Source of the DNA: Myxococcales bacterium
GTDB taxonomy: Bacteria > Myxococcota > Kuafuiibacteriia > Kuafuiibacteriales > Kuafuiibacteriaceae
Direction of reading: 5' to 3'
NCBI GenBank assembly: GCA_019634385.1
Contig: JAHQVK010000093.1
Span: forward strand, 1-64,000
DNA: 64,000 nt
The notes under the pieces are model-generated. The model had not been told where the DNA came from and searched no databases. It worked only from the letters and a program-made list of their open reading frames with translations. A program made the position numbers and the translations under genes. Shown piece by piece: positions 29,050 through 38,227 of this stretch (positions are counted from its first letter, which is position 1; every line of letters begins with the position of its first letter).

Positions 29050-30465
29050 CTAACCGCCAATGAGCTGTAGTGCAACCTGCGTGGAAACGTTAGCCTGAGC
29101 AAGCATCGCGGTTGAGGCCTGCTGAAGAATTTGGTTCTTGGAGAAATCCGCCGTCTCGGCAGCAAAATCCGCATCCCGGATGCGACTTCGAGCAGCCGAA
29201 ATATTCTCTGAGGCCGCTGACAAATTAGAAACCGCAGCATCCATGCGGGAGAGAATTGCCCCAAGATTGGCCTGCTGGGTAGACACCTGGCGAATAGCAG
29301 TATCCAACAAACCAATGGAGGTATTGGCTCCGCTTTGAGTACCGAGATCAATAGTACTGATATTCACCGCGGTATTCACCAACACCGTGCCAACAGCCCC
29401 TCCAAGCCCCGCATTTGCCGGGGTTCCTCCCCCGATGGTAAAAGCATCATCCGACTCAAGAGTTATTGTACCATAGGTAACTCCCGCTGGACTCGCCGCA
29501 AATGCTGCCCCCTGAGGCGCGGTCCCCGATATCTCGATATTCCGACCATCCCCAGCAGTCAGCACCAAATTATTGCTGCTATCCAAGGTTGCCAAAACCC
29601 CGGTTTGATCCCCGATTGCATTAATAGCATTACGAAGCGCGTAGGTTGAGTCATCAGCGGCCACTGAAACGCTACCTACATCTATCCCATTGATCAGAAG
29701 ATCTGCGGAGGTGAATGCATGAGCCGCAATACCACCAGCGATAGTCACTGTCGTTGCATCTGCCGTTGCTACCACTCCGTGCTCTGCACTGCCTGAATTG
29801 ATCGCAGCGGCCTTAGCAACTGCCGACGCAGCATTGCCGGTACTCGAGAGCATATCGTCTGTCGCAGCCGAACTACGAATGCCAACTCCGTTCAACGTCA
29901 ACTCCCCAGCCGTTAACGCTGTGTTTGTCACGGAGGAAGAGGTCTGCTGCGCAATGGCCCCGAGTGCAAAATAGCGAGCTGAGTCGATCGACAGGCTAAC
30001 ATTCTGGTCCGAATATGCCCCTACCTGGAACTTTAAATCATTGAATGAGCCATCGAGTAACTTTCTCCCATTGAACTCGGTCTGCGTGGCTATGCGATCA
30101 ACCTCCGCCAGCAATTGATTGACCTCGGTTTGAATCGCTGCTCGATCAGTTGCAGTATAGGTATCATTCGCAGACTGCACAGATAGCTCACGCAACCTTT
30201 GAAGTATAGACTCTGTCTCCCCCAAAGCGCTTTCTGCGGTCTGCGCCAGAGAAATACTATCGTTGGCATTACGAACCGCCTGATTTAGCCCTCGAATCTG
30301 CGCTGTCATTCGACTGCTAATAGCTAAACCAGCAGCATCGTCTTTCGCCGAATTAATACGCAAGCCACTTGAAAGCCTCTGAAAATTGCGGCTTAACGCG
30401 TTATTATTTTCCATCAACCGCCGCTGAGTATTCAGCGACGAAATATTCGTCGAGATAGTAAGCAC
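29050..30465 (-). CDS. fliC: flagellin
   Basis: LTISTNISSLNTQRRLMENNNALSRNFQRLSSGLRINSAKDDAAGLAIS; C-terminal ARSRIRDADFAAETADFSKNQILQQASTAMLAQAN; GTG at 30465 preceded by AAGGAGG. Confidence 0.96.
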   Translation of the reverse strand: MLTISTNISSLNTQRRLMENNNALSRNFQRLSSGLRINSAKDDAAGLAISSRMTAQIRGLNQAVRNANDSISLAQTAESALGETESILQRLRELSVQSANDTYTATDRAAIQTEVNQLLAEVDRIATQTEFNGRKLLDGSFNDLKFQVGAYSDQNVSLSIDSARYFALGAIAQQTSSSVTNTALTAGELTLNGVGIRSSAATDDMLSSTGNAASAVAKAAAINSGSAEHGVVATADATTVTIAGGIAAHAFTSADLLINGIDVGSVSVAADDSTYALRNAINAIGDQTGVLATLDSSNNLVLTAGDGRNIEISGTAPQGAAFAASPAGVTYGTITLESDDAFTIGGGTPANAGLGGAVGTVLVNTAVNISTIDLGTQSGANTSIGLLDTAIRQVSTQQANLGAILSRMDAAVSNLSAASENISAARSRIRDADFAAETADFSKNQILQQASTAMLAQANVSTQVALQLIGG

Positions 30466-30492
30466 TTGAGCTCCTCCTTGGAACCACATTCA

Positions 30493-30510
30493 CATACTAA
30501 ATCTAGTATG
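30493..30510. promoter_or_regulatory. inverted repeat CATACTA-aatc-TAGTATG in fliC leader
   Basis: perfect 7-bp arms, 4-nt loop, just upstream of the fliC Shine-Dalgarno. Confidence 0.5.
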
Positions 30511-30564
30511 CGAACTCCTCTTCCGTGAGTCGACCGAGACTTCCCGCCCTGGTCTTTCTTTCGA

Positions 30565-30678
30565 TACAGCAGAAATCACTTGGGTTGAACCCAAGTTCCT
30601 GCTACTATGCGGGACTATTCCCCGCTGCGCGACCACTTATTAATTCTTACAGAATCAATGCAAGTGGTCTTTGCTGTA
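30565..30678 (+). mobile_element. MITE-like dispersed repeat, copy 2 (114 bp)
   Basis: TACAGCAGAAATCACTTGGGTTGAACCCAAGTTCCTGCT...CAATGCAAGTGGTCTTTGCTGTA; upstream of fliC. Confidence 0.8.
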
Positions 30679-30726
30679 TCGGCCATGATACATCTATTTA
30701 ATAGTGGTCCTGACCTGCAATACTAA

Positions 30727-31089
30727 CTACATATGTGTACTAAAGACCCTAGGCTTTCTCTCTGCAGAGGCAAAGCGGGTTCGAACAGCCTTCCCTGCTC
30801 GGAGAGAGACTATCGCGCGGCCTAGCCCATCAAGCACCTGATTAGCTAGTTGAGCCAAGCGATCCTCTCTCTCCAAGGCTCTTTGCAACCACAGCCGTTG
30901 CTCATCAATCGGCACTACCGGATCACCTTTGCGGTTAAATGGCTGAGCTGTCGTAAGACGTCGTCGTTCTCGGAGCAGATCCGACACTATTGTGACATCG
31001 ACTTTAGGTCGACCCAACTCTTGCTCTAACGCTGACGACAGCTCATCCCATCGACTACACCAGGCCCGGTTAGATGCGGGCCTCTGCAT
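30727..31089 (-). CDS. small flagellar protein, FliT/FlgN-like chaperone candidate
   Basis: C-terminal helical LANQVLDGLGRAIVSLRAGKAVRTRF resembles FliT/FlgN tails; start after fliW at ATG 31089. Confidence 0.4.
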   Translation of the reverse strand: MQRPASNRAWCSRWDELSSALEQELGRPKVDVTIVSDLLRERRRLTTAQPFNRKGDPVVPIDEQRLWLQRALEREDRLAQLANQVLDGLGRAIVSLRAGKAVRTRFASAERKPRVFSTHM

Positions 31090-31627
31090 GTCCTTCTCCA
31101 CTGGACATGAGAGCATCCGCTGTCTGTTCCTTAGCTTCCTCCAAGCCTTCATTCAGAGTCTTAATCTCTTCGAACATAGAATAATCAGCCTTCTGAAGGA
31201 TAACCTGAACCGCAAGTCGATTATCAAGATTGAAGATAATCGGTGCTCGGAGATTAGCAAAGAAGCGGCGCTTTTGCTCGTCCCACTTTAGTACTACCCT
31301 CATAACAAGAGATGGAACCACACCTTCATCATCAGCCAGCTTTAGCTCGCCCACTTGCTCTTCCCGAACATCAGCAACGTATCCCTGAAACAACTGGTCC
31401 GGATCAGCTAACAACAATGCTATACCCGGTTCATCAAGAGATTGAAGCCAGTTATAATCCGGAGCGTCCTCTAGATGAAGAAGACACCAAGTTTTGAGCA
31501 TATCAAATCCAGCAATTCCCGATGGGAAGTTTATGACTTGCTCTTCGCTGATCTCAACTTCACCAAAACGAGCTGAGGTTACTCTGATTTTATTCGTTGT
31601 ATTCATTTTATTCACCAGTTTATCCAA
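31070..31627 (-). CDS. fliW: flagellar assembly factor FliW
   Basis: FGEVEISEEQVINFPSGIAGFDMLKTWCLLHLEDAPDYNWLQSLDEPGIALLLADP. Confidence 0.93.
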   Translation of the reverse strand: MDKLVNKMNTTNKIRVTSARFGEVEISEEQVINFPSGIAGFDMLKTWCLLHLEDAPDYNWLQSLDEPGIALLLADPDQLFQGYVADVREEQVGELKLADDEGVVPSLVMRVVLKWDEQKRRFFANLRAPIIFNLDNRLAVQVILQKADYSMFEEIKTLNEGLEEAKEQTADALMSSGEGHAEARI

Positions 31628-32504
31628 GGAAGTTTGTCAAGTTAAGCTCGTTTAGGCGAGCAGTTATAGTTAGCGCCGAGCGCATGCCTAGCTCGGACTC
31701 CTGGAGATCAAGTACAGTTTTAGAAAAATCTGTATCTCTCTCCTGTTGAAGGGTCGCATTGGCCGTAATTTCCGCCCGAGACAGAGCATTTAGTATATTT
31801 TCCAGCCTCTCAAATGTATGCCCAATCTCTTGCCTTGAGCCTGCCACTTGATCAATCTGCTTCCGTACTTCGTCAACAGTTTCGCGAATACCTGCACCAT
31901 CATCACCCCTCAGGGCAGACTCCAAATCCCTCAAAACTGTAAATACTGATTCACCGGTAGCGGAATCAATAAATGGCTCACCTCCAACTATTGTTCCCGC
32001 CACCAGAGCATCGGGCCCAATGGGAACCATTAGTTGTTTGGAATCTCCACTGAAAACTCCATCGGCATCAAATGGAAAAGAAGTATTCCCTAAGCCGGAA
32101 AAAAGGAAACGGCCATTTCGCTCTGTGTTCGCGAGCTCTGCTATCCGCTCTCGGATCTGAGTGACTTCACTAGCCGCAATCCCACGATCTTGAGCATTAA
32201 ATGTATCGTTTCCTAAGCGAATCGAAACTTCAAGAACCCGCTGTAAAGCATCCGAAACATCAGCCAAAACAGCATCTGTCTGTTGTAGATTCAGTTCCGA
32301 TTCCAATGCGATTCTGCGCCTGGACTCAATCTCCCGGAGGCTTGTTTCTTCTCGTAAGATCTTACGACCCGCCACAGGATCTTGCCCTAACGAGTTTATT
32401 TTCGCTCCCGTCGCAATCTGCTCCTGGGCCTTGACAAGTTCCTGGGTTCTCTTTTGAATGGTTCCCTGCGCGAGCGAAAACCGCATAGACGTGGATACTC
32501 TCAT
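31620..32504 (-). CDS. flgL: flagellar hook-filament junction protein FlgL
   Basis: MRVSTSMRFSLAQGTIQKRTQELVKAQEQIATGAKINSLGQDPVA. Confidence 0.92.
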   Translation of the reverse strand: MRVSTSMRFSLAQGTIQKRTQELVKAQEQIATGAKINSLGQDPVAGRKILREETSLREIESRRRIALESELNLQQTDAVLADVSDALQRVLEVSIRLGNDTFNAQDRGIAASEVTQIRERIAELANTERNGRFLFSGLGNTSFPFDADGVFSGDSKQLMVPIGPDALVAGTIVGGEPFIDSATGESVFTVLRDLESALRGDDGAGIRETVDEVRKQIDQVAGSRQEIGHTFERLENILNALSRAEITANATLQQERDTDFSKTVLDLQESELGMRSALTITARLNELNLTNFLG

Positions 32505-32509
32505 AGTAA

Positions 32510-33901
32510 CTACCTCTTAATAGTCAACAGCTCTTGCATAAGCTGATCAGCAGTCACCATAACTTGTGCTGCAGCAGCATAAGCCTGTTGATACCGTATG
32601 AGATTTGTTAGCTCTTCATCGAGCGAAACCCCAGAAAAAGACTGTTGGAGTTCAACAAGCTGGACAGCAGCATCTGCTCGAGAGACTGCATTTACCTCTG
32701 ACTGATATACTCTATCTCCAAAGTCCTGAAGAATTCCCTGGAGAGCATCCGCGGGAGCAGTATCATTGACTCCTCGTTTATGCCTGAAAGCAGCTAGAAG
32801 CAGAGCATTACCATTTCCACCCTCAGCAAGCACTTGTTCTTGTGCCGCAGCCACACCCTCGGGATTATCAACCATTGCTTCATCTATAGCAACAAGTCTC
32901 GCACTCCCACTCTTTTGCACAAGCTCCTTGAACAAGTTTCGTCCCGTACTTCCATCTTTTCCATATCCAGATGAATGTATTCGATTTAGCTCACTTACTA
33001 CTTCAAATGTAAAATCATCGAAATTGTTTTCAAGCACACCTAAATCTTCGTCTCGAGCAATGAGCAGCCCACCTATTTTGCCACCATGAATAACATTTGT
33101 CAGATCTCTACGAGCTCCACCAAATCCATACCCAACAACGCGCATGCCTTCGGGAAACTTTTCGAGCTCGAGTCCTGCGCTGAATGTCCCAGCCACCAAT
33201 GTATATCCAGACTCTTCAATATGGACATCAACGGACCCGTCATCACGCGGCACCACGCGGGTAGCAACTTTCTCTGCTAATTCGTCCAGCAATCTATCTC
33301 GCCTATCCAGCAAGTCTACAGCTGGCTTGATCTCCTCCATGATCAATCGATTAGCTTCCGCAATTTCTTCAACGATGCTATTGAGGTGATCAATTTCCAC
33401 GGAAAGTTGCGCATCGACACTCGTTCGTACCTCGCTCAACTCTGTTCCATATCTCCTCGTTTCACTTGCAAATAACTCTGTTGCAGCTAAAACCTCACGA
33501 CGAGCTACATGATCTTGAGGTGACGCAGCCAGTTCATCAAAGCTCGCTAGCAGGTCATCGAAGATCGGCGACAAGCCTTCACCAACTACATCACCGAAAA
33601 TAACATTAGCTCTCGATAATATCTCTGCTCTAGTTTGTGAAGCTAATGATTCTGATTGCGCATCTCGAGCGCGTCTATCCAAAGCAAGGTCAATAACTCG
33701 TTTCGCACCAACAACGCGAACCCCATCCCCAAGTTTTTGGGCCGATGTTGGCGAAATATTTGCCTGCTCTTGCACAACGACCCGGCGATGATAGCCTGGG
33801 GTATTAACATTTGCGATGTTCTGTCCAGTGTTCCGCACACCAAACTGAGCCGCTTCCGTACCGGTCTGTCCAATGTGCAAAACGTTCAATAGATTTCCCA
33901 T
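32510..33901 (-). CDS. flgK: flagellar hook-associated protein FlgK
   Basis: LLNVLHIGQTGTEAAQFGVRNTGQNIANVNTPGYHRR; C-terminal EELTNLIRYQQAYAAAAQVM. Confidence 0.95.
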   Translation of the reverse strand: MGNLLNVLHIGQTGTEAAQFGVRNTGQNIANVNTPGYHRRVVVQEQANISPTSAQKLGDGVRVVGAKRVIDLALDRRARDAQSESLASQTRAEILSRANVIFGDVVGEGLSPIFDDLLASFDELAASPQDHVARREVLAATELFASETRRYGTELSEVRTSVDAQLSVEIDHLNSIVEEIAEANRLIMEEIKPAVDLLDRRDRLLDELAEKVATRVVPRDDGSVDVHIEESGYTLVAGTFSAGLELEKFPEGMRVVGYGFGGARRDLTNVIHGGKIGGLLIARDEDLGVLENNFDDFTFEVVSELNRIHSSGYGKDGSTGRNLFKELVQKSGSARLVAIDEAMVDNPEGVAAAQEQVLAEGGNGNALLLAAFRHKRGVNDTAPADALQGILQDFGDRVYQSEVNAVSRADAAVQLVELQQSFSGVSLDEELTNLIRYQQAYAAAAQVMVTADQLMQELLTIKR

Positions 33902-33913
33902 CTTGCAACTCCT

Positions 33914-34429
33914 TCATGTAACGGTCGAGACACAGAGAGCAACACTTTCACTTGAATTGCTTCCCTTGGAATTATATGTGTCACCTGAACTCACCGTGCA
34001 TACTACTTCTTGAATAGTATCTTCCAAAGATGACAGTGCAACACTAAAAAATTCCTGATTAATATCAATTTCTCTCTGCGTCAACTCTGCTGCATCAATA
34101 TACCTGCGGAATACATCAACAACTCCTGGATGATCTTCTTTAGGTAGAACGCCAAGTACCACCACCAACAAATCTCTTCCTGAGTGTCCATTGCTATTTA
34201 GCAATGTCTCTCGCTTCGCCCTCATTCCCTCTAGGCTAAAACATAGTTCAGCCTGTCGTTCGAGCACTCGATGTAACCCATTGGGAGTTGTTCCATCCGG
34301 TGGAACAACTCGAGCTTCCGCCGCTGCTTGTGCAAGGTCATTGAGAACCACAATTTCGTCCTCAAGAGAGGCCAAAAAGTGCATAACCGCCGTTTCTTTA
34401 GGCGCTTCCTGAACTGAGATCATAACCAC
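33914..34429 (-). CDS. flgN: FlgN-like flagellar export chaperone
   Basis: 171 aa helical ORF directly upstream of flgK in the operon; LHRVLERQAELCFSLEGMRAKRETLL. Confidence 0.65.
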   Translation of the reverse strand: MVMISVQEAPKETAVMHFLASLEDEIVVLNDLAQAAAEARVVPPDGTTPNGLHRVLERQAELCFSLEGMRAKRETLLNSNGHSGRDLLVVVLGVLPKEDHPGVVDVFRRYIDAAELTQREIDINQEFFSVALSSLEDTIQEVVCTVSSGDTYNSKGSNSSESVALCVSTVT

Positions 34430-34438
34430 CCGTCCTTC

Positions 34439-34813
34439 TTACAGCCGCCCAAACTCTCCTGAAGAAAGTATTCTTTCTGCCACCAACTCTACGTTCGTCT
34501 GATACGTTTGATTCTTTATCAGAGAACGTAGAGCACCAATATTTTCTCTCCTACCTTCTTCAACAATAGTTCGGGTAGACTCGTATAAAAGATGAAGAGA
34601 TGTTTCCTCGGGACGAAAGTCGACTGCATCTATCTTTCTCTGTAGAGCCCTTTTCTCTGATACGGGGTGATGTTCAGCTGAACTCGAGCGGTCGTTAAGT
34701 TCCTTAGATTCCTCAGTGCTTCGGAACTCACGATCGCCACCAACAACAATTGAAACTTTGTTAGAACCCACCGGCGCTACAGAGGCCGGCCCATTTGTCA
34801 CGTTGTACAACAT
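34439..34813 (-). CDS. flgM: FlgM-like anti-sigma28 factor
   Basis: C-terminal IGALRSLIKNQTYQTNVELVAERIL matches the FlgM sigma-binding pattern; syntenic with flgN. Confidence 0.65.
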   Translation of the reverse strand: MLYNVTNGPASVAPVGSNKVSIVVGGDREFRSTEESKELNDRSSSAEHHPVSEKRALQRKIDAVDFRPEETSLHLLYESTRTIVEEGRRENIGALRSLIKNQTYQTNVELVAERILSSGEFGRL

Positions 34814-34878
34814 TTTACATCCTCTTTGGTCTCACACCAAGTACAGAAGTCATCGTTCCATTCGGTTCAAATACAGTA

Positions 34879-35592
34879 TTATATATCTATATATTTTTGC
34901 GGATCCTGAGCGATACCATTCTGAAAGATTGCAAAGTGTAGATGGGCTCCCGTTACCTCTCCGGAATCACCACTAGCAGCAACAATCGCTCCCGAGAATA
35001 GCTTTTCTCCCACCTTTACATGCACTTTCGATAGATGAGCATAAAGAGTCTTAAAACCACCACCATGGACAATATTTATATATTTTCCCAACTTTGGAGA
35101 AGAGCCAACCTCTACTACCTCTCCGTTATAAGGGCTTATAATGGGCGTTCCCACCGGAACCACAATATCTACACCCCTATGAAACGACTTTTCACCACTT
35201 AAAGGGTGAACTCGATGGCCAAACCTAGAACTAACTTTACCATCTACCGGGGGCCTACGAAGTCGGTTCGATGTTCGTCGACGAAGCTCATCTCCTGGGC
35301 CTATACTTTTTTCATCATGTAAATCAAGCTGCTCAGCCAACTTATCACCAAGACCTAAGCCTCCATTGGCTGCAAATTCATCAGCCACCGCTGATCGAAA
35401 CCACTCATTGTACAACTGACCGGCCGGGGAGTTATCTTCCCCCATTCTAACGCCTTTCGCAAGCTCTTCGAAAACCATACCCACGAAGACGCCCTCCAAC
35501 TCCCTTGCCGTCGACAGCGTAGATGCCTTTCCCGAGTTATTCCCAAAGCGCCAACTAGATGTATTCTGCAAATTTACAACTGGATCCATCAC
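34879..35592 (-). CDS. flgJ: rod-binding (FlgJ N-terminal) domain fused to M23 metallopeptidase
   Basis: ELEGVFVGMVFEELAKGVR...YNEWFRSAVADEFAANGGLGLGDKLAEQL then M23 SSRFGHRVHPLSGEKSFHRGVDI...GAHLHFAIFQNG. Confidence 0.8.
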   Translation of the reverse strand: MMDPVVNLQNTSSWRFGNNSGKASTLSTARELEGVFVGMVFEELAKGVRMGEDNSPAGQLYNEWFRSAVADEFAANGGLGLGDKLAEQLDLHDEKSIGPGDELRRRTSNRLRRPPVDGKVSSRFGHRVHPLSGEKSFHRGVDIVVPVGTPIISPYNGEVVEVGSSPKLGKYINIVHGGGFKTLYAHLSKVHVKVGEKLFSGAIVAASGDSGEVTGAHLHFAIFQNGIAQDPQKYIDI

Positions 35593-36704
35593 AGTATCTC
35601 TAATTCACCATTTAGCGCACCAGCTCTTTTGAGTGCTTGAAAAATTGCCATGAGGTCCCGCGCAGACGCACCGAGTGAATTAAGCGCTTGTACAAGCTCA
35701 TCAACTGTCGCTGTTGTCGGGAGAGCAACAACATCCCCTTGGTCTTCCTCGATAGTGACACCTGCATTCGGAACTACCACTGTACTCCCCCCCTTCGCAA
35801 AAGCCGGAGGCTGAGACACTCCAAGCTGAGTGACGACCGCAATATTCAAGTTACCGTGTGCTACAGCAGCAGCGCCTAACGTAACTTTTCCTCCGATAAC
35901 AACTGTCCCGGTACCCTCATTAATGACCACCCGAGCCTTGGAGTCAGCAATCACATCAATTGCCTCTAGCTGAGAAATAAAGGCGACCGGAGCTTTCTGT
36001 GCGGCTGCTGGCACCTGCACCTGCACCTGCCCTGAGTTGAGAGCCGTTGCAACCTCACCTTGCATTGCCCCATTAATGGCATCAACAAGGCGTTCCGCAG
36101 TTGTAAAGTCTTGCTCTTTTAGAATCAAAACAACAACATTGTCTTTTACGAACTCACTAGAGATAGACTTTTCTACTATGGCTCCACCGGGAATTCGCGC
36201 CGTCGTAGGATTGTTTCTTCTCACATTGAGCAGAGCATTAGATATTCCAAACCCACCAACAGTTACTGGCCCTTGAGCTAACCCATAGGTCTCCCCATCC
36301 GGGCCTCTTAGGGAGGTCCTTATCAAGGTTCCACTCGCCAGGCTCCTTGCATCACCCAGTGCACTCACTTGAACATCAATTTTGTCACCACCAGAAGCAA
36401 ATGCTGGGAGTTCAGCAGTAATCATTACCGCAGCAACGTTTGTGATGTCGATAATTGATGGATCTACAGTAACACCATGTCGCAGCAGCATGGTGGACAC
36501 TGCCTGTGCTGTAAAAATTGTGCGACGACTATCTCCAGTTCCTGGCAGTCCTACGACCAGACCATATCCAGTTAGTAGGTTTCCGCGGACACCTTTTACC
36601 TCTACCAGATCTTTTAAGCGGACTGCCTCCGCTTCACCTCCAACTACAAGTGACAGTAATAGTCCCACACCTAAAAAAGCGGTCCAACATCTATCGATCA
36701 ACAT
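35589..36704 (-). CDS. flgI: flagellar P-ring protein FlgI
   Basis: VRLKDLVEVKGVRGNLLTGYGLVVGLPGTGDSRR. Confidence 0.96.
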   Translation of the reverse strand: MLIDRCWTAFLGVGLLLSLVVGGEAEAVRLKDLVEVKGVRGNLLTGYGLVVGLPGTGDSRRTIFTAQAVSTMLLRHGVTVDPSIIDITNVAAVMITAELPAFASGGDKIDVQVSALGDARSLASGTLIRTSLRGPDGETYGLAQGPVTVGGFGISNALLNVRRNNPTTARIPGGAIVEKSISSEFVKDNVVVLILKEQDFTTAERLVDAINGAMQGEVATALNSGQVQVQVPAAAQKAPVAFISQLEAIDVIADSKARVVINEGTGTVVIGGKVTLGAAAVAHGNLNIAVVTQLGVSQPPAFAKGGSTVVVPNAGVTIEEDQGDVVALPTTATVDELVQALNSLGASARDLMAIFQALKRAGALNGELEIL

Positions 36705-36712
36705 ACAAACTC

Positions 36713-37495
36713 CTATAAAGGACTAAGGATCCAGTTCCATATTCTGGCGAGCCAGCCCGGCTCTTGGCCCTCAGCGATAATACCACGCCCCGTAAACTCA
36801 ATATGTGCATCAGCCAAGCGGCTGGAGAGTATCGAGTTATTGGCCCGCACGTCTTCTGGTCGTGCGAGCCCACTTACATAGAAGTGGTTTTCTTCAGAAT
36901 TAACAAGAACTGCAGTCTCTCCTTCAAGAAATAGATTACCGTTGTTGAATACTTTTTTTACGGTGGCTGAAATAGAAAATTCCACGTCTCCGGTACGCCG
37001 AGTAGCTCCATAGCGATCAGAAGATATTTTATTAGTAAAATCTAGAAGCCTTTCGGTATCGATGCCTTTGATCCCACTGACCTTTAGTTGACCCAAGACA
37101 TCTGCCCCAAAGTTTAAGGAACCATCATTTTGAACTTCAGTCTGAGCATTGTTCATTGCCGTTGATCGTTCAACCACATGTATTCGAACGATGTCACACA
37201 CCTGATAAGCTCGTAGATCGCGATAAAAATCTCGAGTTCTACTTGTATATAATTGACCGGGGTCTGTCGGAAGATCTTCTGTCACACAGTCACTTGGAGG
37301 ATTGTATGCTCTTTGTTTCGGCACATATTCTTTTATATGCCCAACACCACAAGCACAACAGAATACTAGATGTATCAATGGCAATAGAAAGCGAATTGAT
37401 TTCTTAGAATCTTTATACCCCCAAACAATGCTTCTCTCGAACCTTTGCGAGGCTAATTCTGAAGGTGAGCTCGGCGAGCTTGTAACCAATAACAT
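36713..37495 (-). CDS. flgH: flagellar L-ring protein FlgH
   Basis: YQVCDIVRIHVVERSTAMNNAQTEV... FYVSGLARPEDVRANNSILSSRLADAHIEFTGRG; likely internal start before lipobox FCCAC. Confidence 0.92.
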   Translation of the reverse strand: MLLVTSSPSSPSELASQRFERSIVWGYKDSKKSIRFLLPLIHLVFCCACGVGHIKEYVPKQRAYNPPSDCVTEDLPTDPGQLYTSRTRDFYRDLRAYQVCDIVRIHVVERSTAMNNAQTEVQNDGSLNFGADVLGQLKVSGIKGIDTERLLDFTNKISSDRYGATRRTGDVEFSISATVKKVFNNGNLFLEGETAVLVNSEENHFYVSGLARPEDVRANNSILSSRLADAHIEFTGRGIIAEGQEPGWLARIWNWILSPL

Positions 37496-38221
37496 TTAGT
37501 ATACCTCTACTACTCCCTTGTTCTGAACAACACCCTGCAGTATTTGCTTAGACCTGGTATTTAATACTTTTACTAAGTCACCAACTGCACCATCCTCCAG
37601 AGCCTGACCCGTCATTGTAACCATCATCTTCCCAGCTCTGACTTTTGCAACCACCGGTCGACCTCGAAAGACCAAAGGAGGATCTGCCACGAGCCGACTG
37701 GGAACTATTCGCTCTGGGAGAAGAGTTCCCACCGCAATTTTTCCTACCAATTCATCTAATGTTGTTGAGTATCTTTCTATATCGTCTCCAATTTCAACTT
37801 TCTTTAAGCGCAAATCATCTTTTCTTAGGGTCTTTCCCCGGTAGATTGTTTTGGCTGGAACCACAACTGCTTGTCTCAGCACCCAAGAGATCCAAAACTC
37901 TTGACGCCAAACAGGATGGCTCCTATTGGGCGTGGCTAGCACAACCTTCATTCTACGCTGACTACCATCAATGGCTACTTGTTGAGCGCAATACTTTAGC
38001 TTTTGTGAATGATTTGGTGCCATCGGCAGCTGATTCTCGACAATTCTAAACTCTAGTTCATCACCAAGAATTTTTTGTACCAGCTTCCGCAGAGAAGTTC
38101 TTGGCCCAGAAGAGGCACAAAGAGCTCGATCTTCGCGGTGTAAATTCCCATTCGACCCTAATGCAATTTTCGGCATCAAAGACACCGATAGGACACATAT
38201 AGCCACGAGTGTTTTTGACAT
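37496..38221 (-). CDS. flgA: flagellar P-ring formation chaperone FlgA
   Basis: VVVPAKTIYRGKTLRKDDLRLKKVEI; GDLVKVLNTRSKQILQGVV. Confidence 0.92.
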   Translation of the reverse strand: MSKTLVAICVLSVSLMPKIALGSNGNLHREDRALCASSGPRTSLRKLVQKILGDELEFRIVENQLPMAPNHSQKLKYCAQQVAIDGSQRRMKVVLATPNRSHPVWRQEFWISWVLRQAVVVPAKTIYRGKTLRKDDLRLKKVEIGDDIERYSTTLDELVGKIAVGTLLPERIVPSRLVADPPLVFRGRPVVAKVRAGKMMVTMTGQALEDGAVGDLVKVLNTRSKQILQGVVQNKGVVEVY

Positions 38222-38227
38222 TATTAG

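Noticed and set aside
36003-36031. GCACCT microrepeat in flgI
   Set aside because: Short in-frame low-complexity coding (QVQVQV), no evidence of phase variation.
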